Source: Clitoria ternatea (taxonomy: Eukaryota > Streptophyta > Magnoliopsida > Fabales > Fabaceae). Taken from it: DNA of 64,000 nt. The stretch lies in assembly GCA_037962975.1 (NCBI GenBank), contig CM075671.1, positions 39,394,501 to 39,458,500 of the forward strand, given 5' to 3'. The notes below the pieces were generated by a model. The model worked only from the letters and a program-made list of their open reading frames with translations, made no database searches and was not told the origin of the DNA. Of this stretch, positions 24,593 to 36,064 are shown one piece after another. The first letter of the stretch is position 1; every line of letters starts with the position of its first letter. Made by a program: the position numbers and the translations under genes.

Positions 24593-24778
24593 GGGTCTGT
24601 TTGGATCTTTCTATTTCCCCAACCTGGTTGGTCAAACCTCAGTTTGACCAACCCTAAAAATAGATCCTACGATCAAACAGAGTTTTGACTATCTCGAACG
24701 GCGTGAAGGGTCAATATCAACCCTTAAATTTTTCCATTTCCCCAACTCTGTTTCTCCAACTGGAAACCAAACGGACCC
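24593..24778. mobile_element. Tourist-like MITE (PIF/Harbinger type)
   Basis: The 186-bp element begins GGGTCTGTTTGG and ends CCAAACGGACCC, giving a 12-bp terminal inverted repeat with one mismatch. It is flanked on both sides by TAA (24590-24592 and 24779-24781), matching the 3-bp TWA target-site duplication of PIF/Harbinger MITEs. No coding capacity. A different superfamily using the same terminal words cannot be excluded. Confidence 0.65.
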
Positions 24779-26718
24779 TAAGTCATTATATCCTTATTGA
24801 TTTAACTAAGTAGGATTAACTCGTTTCATGTTTTAATTTCTTAGCTACAATTACGAACTCTTAGTTCATCATTAAACGACCTCATTAGTTATTTCCTTTT
24901 TACTGATCTAGGTGAACTTGTTGTTAAATAACTTATTTTCTTGGTCACTAAATGGGCCACTAATCCTTTATGCTCCAGTAACGATTTAGTGATGTTTTTC
25001 TTCGGCTTAAGATTACTAAATTTTGTAACCCCTTCCTTTCTTTATTTTCATTATCTTCGACTACATTAACTGACTTATTTTCCTTAACTACATTCTTTTA
25101 ACTAACTAAATTTTGTTTTCTCTATGATTGTCCATTAGCTGTTTAGAGATCTATGTACTACTTTGACCTTGATATTGTAAACTTAGTCTAACATTACTTA
25201 GTTACTAAAAGTCACCATTTAATGAATAAGTCCTGTTTCTTCTTATTATAAGTCTAAAATCTAAAGTCCTAAAACCTTTCTTGCTTAGCTAACAATTTTT
25301 TTTCTGTGTATAAAAAGTTCCTTGGTTCTTTTCTCCTACTTTTTATTGGTTACTTAAATTTCTAACTCCTAACATCTTTTTCTTTTATTAGAATTCCAGA
25401 TTTTAGATCTATTTTATTTAAGTATACAACTCTCTTCCTAATTAATTTATTAGGGTCCTTTTCTATAACTTACTCCAAATTAGACTCTAGCTATTCATTT
25501 TCTTTTTATTCTTAGCCTACTTAGTCCATTAAAATGTTTAAACCCCAAAATTTTCTTTCCTAACAAAATCTCTTTTGTCAAACTCATTTTATTTTATCAA
25601 GTTCCTAAAGCCCCCTTTTTATTCTACCTCAAGTGGTCACTAAAATTTGTCATGAAATTTCTTTCTAAATTCTAATATTCATTACACTAAAAAAAACTCC
25701 CTTTATTTCCATTTCTTTTTGTTAATTTACATAATTATTTAGACCTAAACAAAGTTACTTGTTGGTAAAGTTTTTCAAGTAAAACTTTTCACTTGTTAAA
25801 AATTTATTTATTTATTTAGTAAATTTCTATAAAACCCTTATAACAACTTAAAACAATGCCATTTTTAGAGCTTGGTAAAATAACATGTTGTAATCGTTTA
25901 GTTGGTGACTTTCCTCAAAGTACGTGATCTTCAAACAACTCTGGCTATACTCAACGCTAATTCAATTTCCTAAAGTGGGGCTTACCGGGGTAAATTAACC
26001 ATAAATTACACAATGACATTAAAAATTTAAATTTAAATAATACAACCATATCAAATAAAATCGAGTCCGCCTAAACCAAAATTTCTAAATCTCTCGCTAT
26101 GACTCTGATCGTGATGAAATCTTTCCGAACACATAAACATCGAGTTATGTAAATTAAATTTATAAAATACCTATTAATTTGAAAATGTAAAAACCTTAAC
26201 CATTGGCTACGAAAATCCTCGCGGTTTAAAATCTAACCATTGGATCATGACAAAATTTAAACCGGAGGTCCCCAAATACTCAAGCAACATTATTGAATGA
26301 ATAGAAATGAAATCAAATGAGGAAAAGACCCCCTTTACCTCATGGGGCAGTCAGTATTCAGGGAAAGAAAAAGGTGACCTTGCCGAAAAATTTGTTGAAC
26401 ACTCCGAACGCCTCTTGATTGTCTCCTAAGCTCCCGATCCTAAAAGCAAACAACATGCAGCCCAAAACTGGAAGGAAAGTCATGATTTTGAGCTCTTAAA
26501 ATAGAGAAGAAAATGCTGTAAAATTTCAGGATGCCAATAAATTTTTTTTGACCCAAGCAAGAATACAAAATTTAAGAGTCATGATTGCAAAATCCTACCT
26601 TGATCTTGCCAAAGATTGCACAGTCATAAGTGATGAGGCAAAGGAGGTTCAGCTACAAGTTTGTGAGTATTTGAAGAAAAGAAGATAAAAGGAAGGGGGT
26701 TGTTTGATAGAGTGAGGC

Positions 26719-27239
26719 TAGGGATGCAAAATGGGCCAGGCCATATCAGGCTTTGAAAGGCCTGAGTCTGGCTTACATCAAATTTTTAAGGCTTGAGCCT
26801 GGCCTATTGGCCTGTCATAGGCTTTTTTTAAGGCCTGGTCTGGCCTGTTTGAAGGCCTGGCCCATTTAAAATCCTGTTTATAATAAGACTTTTAAAAGGC
26901 CAAAACCAACCTAAAAATATGTGTTTTATTCCCTCCTAATTTTTTAGTTATAAACTTGTAATATTAATTTATATTATATAAATATAAATATGTAATATAT
27001 ATATTATTTTATGTTATAAATATATTATATATAATAATTAACAATTAATCTAATTTAATAGGCCGGCCTGTTGGGTTTCAAAGGCTTTTTAGAAAGCCTA
27101 TGGCCTTGCCTATTTAGTTAAAAAGGCCTTTTTAAAAGCCTAAGCCTGGCCTTCTAGCCTGACAAGCCTGGCCTATGTAGGCTTTAAACGAGCCGAGCCA
27201 TAGGCCCCCGATGAACGGTCTAGCCCATTTCCATCCCTA
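26719..27239. mobile_element. hAT-type MITE with perfect 8-bp TSD
   Basis: The element begins TAGGGATGCAAAATGGGC and ends with the complement of TAGGGATGGAAATGGGC, an 18-bp inverted repeat with small differences. It is flanked by identical 8-bp copies agtgaggc (26711-26718 and 27240-27247), diagnostic of hAT insertion. The 521-bp interior is rich in AGGCCTGGCC/GGCCAGGCC words in both halves around an AT-rich core. It has no ORF and is inserted in D. Confidence 0.9.
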
Positions 27240-29458
27240 AGTGAGGCCGTGAGTTAAAAAAATAAGAGAGGAGATGTAGGAATTGAATATTGGGAAAAGA
27301 TGAAGATGGTGCTTCCGTAATGCAAGAAGAGACAAGAATGAAATTTGGTGTGATAGTGAATTGAATTTTGAGGGGTTATATGGTTGTGAAATGAAATGAT
27401 TAAGGGAAAATATGGTTCTTGATTCTGCCAAGAAAGGGTTTGTGAAGTTTAATGGAGAATTGCAGGTGGAATTTAATAGGCTAGGTAGATTAAATTGTTG
27501 CATGCTAATTAGTTATGGCATGAGGGGAGAACGACTGAGTGGGTAAGAGAAGCCAGAAAGGACACCTTGCAGTGTAGGTGGCAAGAGGTGGTGGTTTGAT
27601 TAGAAACCAGTGGCCGTAAAATTAACTTGTTGCACAAGAAATTAAGGCGGGCAGAATTTTTAGGAACCAGAAATTAAGGAAGTTAAAAATAAATATGGGT
27701 TAATTTATGGGATGAGAATATCAAAAAATGGACAACATTAAGTTTGTAGATCTTGTTTTTCTCTTTAATTTGATATATCATTTGTGATGATCCAATATCG
27801 GTAGCCTGAGATATACCAGATTTACGGCAGGATGCTCCACTAGCTCTCGAATCAGCTATGGCTTCAGAAATAAATTCAACATTAATTATCCTTTGAGAAT
27901 TTGGTTTCCTACTCTGCATAAAAATTGTAGATCTCTTTGATATGGATCCATATCAAAAATAATGAAGTAATTCAAGCACTAGACAAGGGAGATATACAAA
28001 TTTTACTGAAGACTGACAGCACAATGACAAAACAGCTAAGGGGTTGCAAAGATCCATTAAACTATACCGATCTAGAGGGATTTGGCCTTTGATGCCTTCA
28101 CAAAAAATGTAAATAATTTCATTTCAAATATTGTGACAATAAGTTTGCATGAATCAAAGGTCATATGAAAGAGTTATGAATTTTTTCTGAACCATGTCCA
28201 GGATAAAACGTCCCAACAATGGAATTTTGAGGCGAACACACTTAATCTTCAATTTTGGGGTTGACAAAGTAGGAATCGGAGTTTGGGGATAGAAACGAAG
28301 GTTGAAGATCTTTTCAAAATGAAGATATTGAGATTAAAATCATTCAATTCCAAGATCGTATACAAAAGTTGGGTCCAAAATACTGAAGGTATTCAAGTCA
28401 AGTTTTAAAATGATTTTTGAAGAAACTGATTTATGGAAAACCGAGGGTGATAGAATCTGAACTGGGCTTTGGCCTCTTTAGGAAAAGTTTCTAAAATGTT
28501 GAAATGAGTCACCAGAGACTGACCGTGCCACCATTGAATATCACGAAGTATATGAATGGTCAAACGTAGGAGACGTCAAAGATTCTGATTGGGCCAGCTA
28601 GGCCAAGTCAGACACCCTTGATTCTTCATGGAGGGATCCTAACAGGACTAGCGTTCCTATCGGACCACTAGTCTCAGGTCAAACGACCAAAGTCTGACCT
28701 CAGGCTGGGTCCTACAATTCAAATCTGAGGAACCGGGCAACATTTATTATTAAATATTAATAATAACTAATTAATTAACTAAACCTCATTATAAATAGAC
28801 TTTCATATTTTTAAACTTATTATTGATAATATTAGGCTCCAAAATAAATATCATCTAATTATTCTATTTTACCTTAATTAATTAAAATTATTAATAATAA
28901 AATCTATTAACCGGTCAATATCAAAATAAGATATTTGCTACTAACTACCTTCGTTAAAGGGCTTAATTAGTGTTTTATGAAGTCTCGAGCTCTAATAATT
29001 TCCTGGCCTCAATATTAACTTAACACTTAAATAAATTTAAATACTCTAAATCAGTTATTGCTAAAATTAACAGATAATTTACTAACATCATTTATAAATT
29101 ACCAAGATTAAACATCATTCACAAATCATGATTTCTAGCATCAATAACAAGAATATATATATATACACATCTCATTAACTATCCTAATGTTAAATCGAAC
29201 GCAATTATCTCCTCACATAAATCACTACCAAGTCAATAAATTCCTCTAAATGTCACTATTAAACACAACCTCTCTTACTTATTTCATTTAACTGAGTTAT
29301 TCACTATTCATATTCTCTCGAGGTCTCTCTTTCTCACACTCAGAGAATTCTGGGGGTCAGGCCAAGGCCTCAACTCTCCTAAAAGACTTAGTAAGGCACC
29401 GTCAGAGGTCCCGAGAGCCTGGATTCCTATTTTGAAAAATCATGGCTGTTACATTTTG

Positions 29459-30039
29459 CTTCTTCCAGGGCAGAGCACTTAACATCGAACTTCTCAGGCA
29501 AACTCCCAAGGATCTTGACATTTATGTCTTCTGTGGACAATGTTGTCCCAAGAGCTTGTAGTTTGTTCAGTATAGTTTGGAATCTTCCAAACATTTGATC
29601 GATGGATTCATGCTCTTCCATCTTGAAATTATCATACTGTTTGGTCAACGGTATTTTCTTAGAACTTTTGACATTTAAAGTTCCTTCGTAGTTCCTTTGA
29701 AGTGCATCCCAGGTGTCTTTTATTGTCTTGTAACTGAATACCTTGTTGTATTCTGACTTGTTGAGTGCATAGATAATAAGGAATCTTGCTTTTTGCATTA
29801 GCCTCTATTTTTCTCATTTCTTATATTGTCCATAGATCTTCGGGTTTTATCTTCCCATCAACATCAACTGGTGGAGGGTTATCGCCATTTGTAATGATTC
29901 CCTACAGACTATACTGGGTGGACTTGATGGACATTTCCATCTTGTCTTTCCAGTAAGAGTAGTATTCCACAAGGAAGACTGGAGGTCTGTTTACAAAGGA
30001 ACCTTCTGGAATCCGTTGATCTTATTGTTGAGCTACCAT
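29459..30039 (-). pseudogene. G gag start (copia gag, UBN2-like), broken
   Basis: Gag forms the virus-like particle of the copia element. The open part (29798-29459) contains 'TIKDTWDALQRNYEGT' and 'SIDQMFGRFQTILNKLQALG', typical of the UBN2 / gag-polypeptide family of Ty1/copia. The likely start codon is at 30039-30037, but an in-frame stop occurs five codons later and more follow before 29798. The reading is cut at 29458 by insertion D and resumes at 22471. Confidence 0.75.
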
Positions 30040-30086
30040 GGATCTTTATCCTTTACACTTGTTAAAATGTTCAACCCAAAGGACAA

Positions 30087-30098
30087 GCTTTAATACCA
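30087..30098 (-). promoter_or_regulatory. Primer-binding site of G (initiator tRNA-Met type)
   Basis: The minus strand reads TGGTATTAAAGC, two transitions away from TGGTATCAGAGC, the usual Ty1/copia PBS. It lies three bases inside the LTR end. Confidence 0.65.
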
Positions 30099-30100
30099 AT

Positions 30101-30628
30101 TGAAGGTTCAAAGATAGGCTTAGAAATCGGGTTGAATAAGTCTATAACTCTTTTTCATGGGATAAAATCTTTAAAAATGGAATAGCAGTATACTTTAACA
30201 AACAAAGGTTCAGGCTTAAAAAGATAAGGGCTAGAGAGAAATGCACAACAAATTTATATTGGTTTACTTCCAAATGATGAAGCTACGTTTAGTACCTTTA
30301 GACTTGTAGGATTTTCACTATGTAAAAACATCTTTTTACACAAACTGCACTTTTCGTGCCTCAAGTATTGTTGACTCCAGCCACTTCTGGCTTAATTTCT
30401 AGTATTCTTTCAACAAGTCACTATTGGCTCAAAATCCAAGTATTCTTTCCAAAGCCTCTTCAGGAAAAACTATTTCCCGCAAGAAATTAAGACTAGTTAG
30501 CACACTAGACTTTGACATAAGAAAAGATTAAGAGGTGTTTGTGTTTGATAACTTAGCGTATAAGAGAATTGGACTTAAATATAGATACACTAAGGTGAAA
30601 ACAAAGACTAAGTCTGCAAGAAGTGAAT
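30101..30628 (-). mobile_element. 5' LTR remnant of G
   Basis: The LTR-proximal 528 bp next to the PBS end in ...CTTCA on the minus strand and include ttattcaacccgatttct, the degenerate counterpart of the CAATTCACCCCCCTCTT block of Sirevirus LTRs. It is interrupted at 30628/30629 by element C. Confidence 0.55.
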
Positions 30629-32124
30629 TGATAGCCAACCGCAAGCGCACGGGGCATCGCGTTATAAAAAGTTATCGTTCCCATAAGGATTGTGCCCAAG
30701 TACCAGCTCACTGATTTAATTATCTAGACAATTTGTTTCAAAGCAAAAGGTGCAGTAAAATTAACCAAGAACTAAAGAGTATTGATAGAAAACTCAAATT
30801 AAAATCCCTCTTTTAAAATCAAGATGAAAAAGGCTCTTGGGAATCAGTAGGTTCATATGCAATATACAAAATCTAAAATTACCCTTTTTCTTTATTATTC
30901 AATTTCCATTCCGAAGGCGGATTTCCCTTAGCTAATTAGTGAATTCCTCTCGAAACCTCACTAACGTACCTAATTATCAAAGAACGATGTTCAATTTGTT
31001 AATTAGGTCCTTTAGGCTCTATGAAAATCTCATTATTCCTCAAAGAGCTTAGCTTACTTTTGTAACCCAAATCCCTAGGTTCAATTTCATGCGTTCTAAT
31101 GATATGCCAATCTTTCAATCATCCATATTGTTTAAATCCATCTAACCTTATTTCTAAGCCATTAGAAGCATTAAGATCTAATGAAATTGAATAGAAAATA
31201 GAAATCCAATAACAAAAGAAAATCAGAGTAACCTAACTCGATAGACATATATTTTCCCCCAAATCCCAAGAATAGGAAATTAGTTCCTTATGGAAGAGGT
31301 TACAAATCCACACGTTACAAGAATTTGTGCCATCATTCAGAAAATAAGGATTACAAAAATAAAGGATTAAAGGTAGAAGAAGAGTTCTCACTAATCTTCT
31401 AATCTCTTGCCCCAAGCTTGAACCCTTGATCTTCCTTCTTGTTTCCTTTCTCAAGATCTTCAAGAAAAACCCTTAATTTTTTACCCCTCAAACTGTCTTG
31501 TGCATTTTCTGTCAGTTCTTAATTTTCTCTCCATTTAAAATTTAGCGAAAATTAGAAGTAACTGCTACAACATGTGAAATCCATTGGCAGTGGATTGCAT
31601 TGTGTTACACCCAAATGAATTTAATTAAGAAAACTAGGCAGAAACCACTGGCAGTGGGAAAATCCACGACCAGTGGATTTTTTGGCAGTGTAATCCACAA
31701 CCAGTGTTTTTTCCACTAGCAGTGGTTTTCTCTGGCCCAATTTTTCTTTTTCTCTGAGTGTGTTCCATGGCCAGTGGGTCCCACTAGCAATGGTTTTCTC
31801 TGTGTCTTGGCAAACATGCAATTTTAAGGTGTTTTTAGGTTCTAGAGCACTTCCTTTGGTACGTTCTTCTTCCATTGTTGGCCTAACTTCAATCTTGGAT
31901 CTTCGACAAGCTCAAACTCTTCTTAGTTGCATCATCCCATTCAAAATCTTCCAAATCCTTTTGCTAGTAGACTAATTCAATGAAGGTTTCTGCAAAAACA
32001 ACTACCCAAGTAACATGTGTGGAAGTAGAAGAATAACCATGGCAATTAGGGAAAAATAAGATAAAAATAAACTAAAATTAAAACTAAATAGACCCTAAAA
32101 CTAATGAAAACTAAACTCCTATCA
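30629..32124 (-). mobile_element. 3' LTR of C
   Basis: On the plus strand it starts tgatag and ends ctcctatca, the TGATAG...CTATCA termini shared with B. It is 1496 bp. The start (about 30629-30710) is alignable to the B LTR around gcgcacggggcatcgcgt. It contains CCACTGGCAGTGG-like palindromes at about 31580-31800. No genes. Confidence 0.85.
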
Positions 32125-33499
32125 AGATACCCCAAACTAAGACATTGCTTGTCCTCAAGCAATCACTGTATCCATACAACATAAAATGAAAAATTAGCAG
32201 ACCCAAACAAACTTTAGGAACCTTGTGTTTATTTATGTGTTTATAAGTTATTATTCTTCATCAATTTTTTTGTTGATTGCATAAACTACCAGAATACACC
32301 ACAACAACCAATCAAACTATGTAAACTAAGATTTGACTAAAGGTACTCTTTCTCACTGTTCACTCAGTGTTTGTGTTTCAATCACTCAAATCATTACATT
32401 ATAAGCACTACTATAAGCTTGGCAAATGACCACAAACTCCACAGTTATCAAGAAAACATGCATTAGTCAAAAGGTCTTTCATGTGGTTACAATATGGCCA
32501 GGGGGTTTATAGCATGGGAATGGAAACCAAGAAAAGGAAATTACAAAGAGTTAATAACATATGAGGAGTAATGGTATAAGAAGGCAAACCCCAAGTCAAT
32601 AACTCTTTGCAAATTCAAACTATAAGGAGTATGGTTCATGTATTTTTCATTTTCATTTTCCAAACTCAACTCTTTTTTCTTTTTCTATTTTACTTTTGAA
32701 TATCAAACCCCAAACTATCACCATTTTTCTCTCAAACCTCCTTTAGTTTGCCTTACCTCTTTTCCTCCTATCTGTATTAATGAGAAACATTATATCAAAG
32801 GCTTTGAAAGAACATTTCATTTCATGGCTCAAAAGAGGCAACTAGTGGATAATACATTTAACAAATTCTGAAGTTAAAGAAATAAAACCTAATTTTCCTT
32901 TTTCATCCTAAGCATGCATTCACAAACCATTTTGAATTGGTCAAAAGCCAAGTTCTAGAGTGTCATCAAATATATGAACCACTCAAGGTAAGAAACATGG
33001 GTAAGTAAAATTATCTGCACTGAGTACCCTATTCGCTCAAAAGTTCATAATGGTCACTTAGTTTAATTAGAGAAAACATAGCATCATGAAGAGTGATTAT
33101 TCTAGCAGCAATAGCAATCAAAAACCCTTTTTTTATGTTATTTAATTGATTTTTTTATTTTTTTTATTTTTTTATTTTTTATTTTATTTTTTATTTTATT
33201 TCAAGATTCACTCAAGAAATGCTTAAGATCTAACTAAGCTACATCACATGTCATACAGATAACAATAACTACAGTCAGCAATCAATGCTAGCCCAAGGCA
33301 TATGAGTAGACATACAATCATGCAAATGAACTAGAACATAAACATACAATCATGCAAATGAACTAGGAAATAAAGATGAACAAAAATAATAAAAAAAGAT
33401 AAAATAAGAACAAGCTGAACTTTTGTGTACCCATCACCCCAAACTAAAACTGGACATTGTCCCCAATGTCTATATCAAGGGGACCAAAGAGGCCCGTAA
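32125..33499 (-). other. 3' untranslated region of C with PPT-like tracts
   Basis: No gene. On the minus strand the polypurine-type tract AGTTTGGGGTATC lies directly at the LTR border (32125-32139), and a second copy AGTTTGGGGTGATGG lies at about 33431-33446 near the ORF end. A T/A-rich low-complexity tract occupies about 33127-33202. Confidence 0.7.
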
Positions 33500-34181
33500 T
33501 TAAGGAACTAGGGGTAAAAGGACACAAAAATTCAACTGATACCTGTCATGGAGAAGGAGGTGGAAATAGCCCTGCTGGGAGTGCCAATCATACATGGCAT
33601 CTACTCTCTGGGAGATATGGGTGAGCTGAGCTCCTTGCCTCTCCTGCTCTCTAGACATGGACTCCATCTGTAAAGACATGGAATCCATGCGACTGCTCAT
33701 GCCCTCCATCATAGAGTACATACACTCCATGGAGAAACTGGAGCCAGAAGTGGGTTGGGATGGGCCAGCAAAGTGCTCCAGGGGATGTGGCATATCAGTA
33801 TCCACATGGTCTTCCTCAACATCACCTGGACCTGTAAACAAAAAAGCACTCTTGCCCTCCATGCTAGTAAAGCTAGGATCAGGCAAGGGGTGAGGCGCAA
33901 AAAATCCAAGAATAATTAAACTATAAACTTTATAGTACTATCATACCCATATTAATCATTTCATCCATGTCTACCCTTTTTAGGTTGACATAATAGGGTA
34001 TCTTGTTCCAAGTCAATGCCAACATAGCGGGCAAATGGGTTGATATACCTGGCTATAACTATCCTACCAGAGGTGGCCCGACCAACTCGAGTAAATTGGC
34101 TAAAAAGCCATTTAGTTGAGTGGATCGGTATTTGATGGATCATGGCATAAAGAAAGTATAACTCAGCAGCCCGAATAGTAC
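33500..34181 (-). pseudogene. C-terminal half of the post-pol ORF of C
   Basis: Reads on the minus strand from the insertion point at 34181: 'STKWLFSQFTRVGRATSG' and 'YVGIDLEQDTLLCQPKK', closely matching residues about 245-300 of the ORF in B. A Met/Ser-rich tail with heptad-like spacing ('MYSMMEGMSSRMDSMSLQM') follows. The first part has a stop at 33961, and the tail is open from 33886 to 33500 in another frame. The N-terminal half is at 59203-59815. The family is the Athila post-pol ORF ('ATHILA ORF-1' / putative plant transposon protein), of unknown function, lying in the env position. Confidence 0.85.
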
Positions 34182-34662
34182 TGATAGGTCTTGAAAAGAC
34201 TTAATAAATTCATCTTTAATTTAACTTAATCCAATAAATTGTGTTGAGTTTCGCATTATTATGTAATGAACTGTCATTTTTTCTTATTTTAATTATTTAA
34301 TCCAATTATGTTTAAATTATGCAAGAAATTAACTAAAAAGATAAGTACATAAGGAAATATGTTTATTAAGAGATTTATTAACCCAGCGTACATACGCTAG
34401 GCATTTATATGTTGTATTTTGTAGGATTAGGTGCAGGAGATCCAGCGTATATACGCTGGAATACCAGCGTACGTACGTGCACAAACAAAACCAAATAAAG
34501 AGAAGAATCAGCAAGGAACAAGACATCACGCTCAAGTGAAGGAGTTCCACGCTCAAGCGTGAACTCAACATGCAATTCACGTAAATATCACAGCATGCAT
34601 CAAGGTTAAATGTACTTCGCTCAAGTGAATAAGCTTCACGCTTAAGCGAGAAGTTTGTTTAT
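34182..34662 (+). mobile_element. 5' LTR of A, first part
   Basis: It starts TGATAGGTCTTGAAAAG and aligns to the start of the 3' LTR at 57596. It contains the palindromes CCAGCGTATATACGCTGG (about 34441) and CACGCTCAAGCGTG (about 34548). Element B interrupts it after tttat (34658-34662). Confidence 0.9.
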
Positions 34663-36064
34663 TGATAGGCCCACAAGTGCACGAGGTATCGCGTAATAAA
34701 AAGTTATCATCCCACAGAGATTGTTCCCAAGTACAAGTTTTCACAATGGTTCAATTATCTAGAAAATTGTGAAATTAGGTTTGTAATTCAGAGGATTAAG
34801 AAAAGAAAAAGTTAAGAAGGAATGCTATCTGAAAGAACTAAATTAATTCTGAGATTGAAATAGAACAAATGATGGTGAAACTCTTGGGATTTGGTATATG
34901 ATCATGCCATGTATTTAATTTTCCTAAGACCTTTCTATTTATTAATTCACGCTCTAAGGTTGGATTTCCGAATTTAATTAAGCCCTCTTCTCAGAGTAAC
35001 ATTAATGTGCCCAAATAATAAAGAACCGCGTTCGATTTATTATGTGAACTTGTTAAGAACGGTGAAATCCTATTAAACCTCGAATCGTCATACCCACTTT
35101 CGTGACCTATGATTCTAAGTTCAATTTCATGCGTTCAAACAACTAATTAATCTTTCGATTCTCTTAGAGTTTAATTTCAATTGATCCTATCTCTAGGTGT
35201 TCAAAAGCATTACGCGTTCATGGAAATTGAATAGAAGCAATGAATTAATAAACAGAAACATTCAAAAGAAGTTCAATACATAAGCATTGTCACACCCTAA
35301 TCCCAAGATAACGTTTAGTTACACATGCTCAATTCACTACAGCCCATTGATGGAATCATATTCAGAAATTACAGAGAAAGAGAAAACCTAAGAAGAAAGT
35401 AAAGAACACAAAGCAAAAGCTCTCAGTTATGCTTACGAATCCTTCCGAAATCTGCCCAAGGATGTTCTTCAACACCTATGGTCTTGATTTCTTCCATAAT
35501 CCCCAAGTGAAACTCTCTCCTTTTTCTCTAAAACTGTCCCTAAATGTCTGTGTGTTTTATTCTTTTAAAACTGTGCCTCAAAACCCCAGAAACTGCTCCC
35601 TAAAATCAAGGAACTGCTGTGCGTGTAAAAACCCACTGGCAGTGGGAAAAACCCACGGCCAGTGGATTGTAGTTGAGGTCCAACAATTGCAATTTTAAAC
35701 ATTCAAACAGGGGAACCCACGGCCAGTGGGTTTCTCTGGACCCCAATTTGTGCATGTTTTTGTCACAGGGCAGCAAGATCCACTGGCAGTGGGAAAAACC
35801 CACGGCCAGTGGGTTTCTCTGGACTTCACGTTGCTGCTTTTTTTGATGTCTTGAAATCCTTCCATTTGTCCAATGCTTCCTCGGATGCTTCTCGTTTGGA
35901 ATGTATGTACCTGTAAACAAGCTTTTCCTGCAAAAACTTGAGACACCCGAGTAACAAATGCGGAATGAAAGAAAAAATACTTGGAATTAGGGATAAAATA
36001 ACACAAACGATCTAGAAAAACTAAATAAAAAACCACTAAAATCATGCAAACAAAACGCCTATCA
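34663..36064 (-). mobile_element. 3' LTR of B
   Basis: 1402 bp with TGATAGG...CCTATCA termini. It holds palindromic CCACTGGCAGTGGG / CCCACGGCCAGTGGG units at about 35633-35665, 35715-35733 and 35779-35813. It lacks a 20-bp unit present in the 5' LTR. Confidence 0.95.

Larger units (their letters stand above)
22472..29453. mobile_element. Insertion D: 7-kb LTR-type element, probably a solo LTR
   Basis: The termini are TGTAACACCC at 22472 and ...TGTTACA at 29453. The flanking five bases are tcttg (22467-22471) and ttttg (29454-29458), a target-site duplication with one mismatch. Removing D restores the gag reading of G. I find no second copy of either end inside, no PBS, PPT or retroelement protein, so a solo LTR or a non-coding large retrotransposon derivative is likelier than a complete element. 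Two short minus-strand ORFs (23375-23139 and 23149-22925) are unrecognised. Orientation is uncertain; the minus-strand start TGTAACAGCC looks more like a chromovirus LTR start. It contains two MITEs. Confidence 0.6.
17645..30628 (-). mobile_element. Sirevirus-like Ty1/copia element G, shredded by insertions
   Basis: Minus-strand order: 5' LTR remnant (30628-30101), PBS (30098-30087), gag start (from about 30039), insertion D (29453-22472), gag continued with zinc knuckle (22471-21888), insertion CACTA2 (21887-18318), then gag tail to the start of protease (18317-17645). E follows and pol is not in the window. The two gag segments rejoin in register across D, and the flanks of CACTA2 also read as one gene. 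Nothing is intact. G is the oldest visible host element of this region, because D, CACTA2 and C interrupt it and E borders it. Confidence 0.75.

Noticed and set aside
27683..27919. 78-codon minus-strand ORF in D
   Set aside because: No domain, AT-rich end, no supporting context; probably chance.
32638..32871. 77-codon Phe/Ser-rich ORF
   Set aside because: It lies in the 3' untranslated region of C, has low-complexity composition and no homologue recognised; the equivalent part of B is not open.
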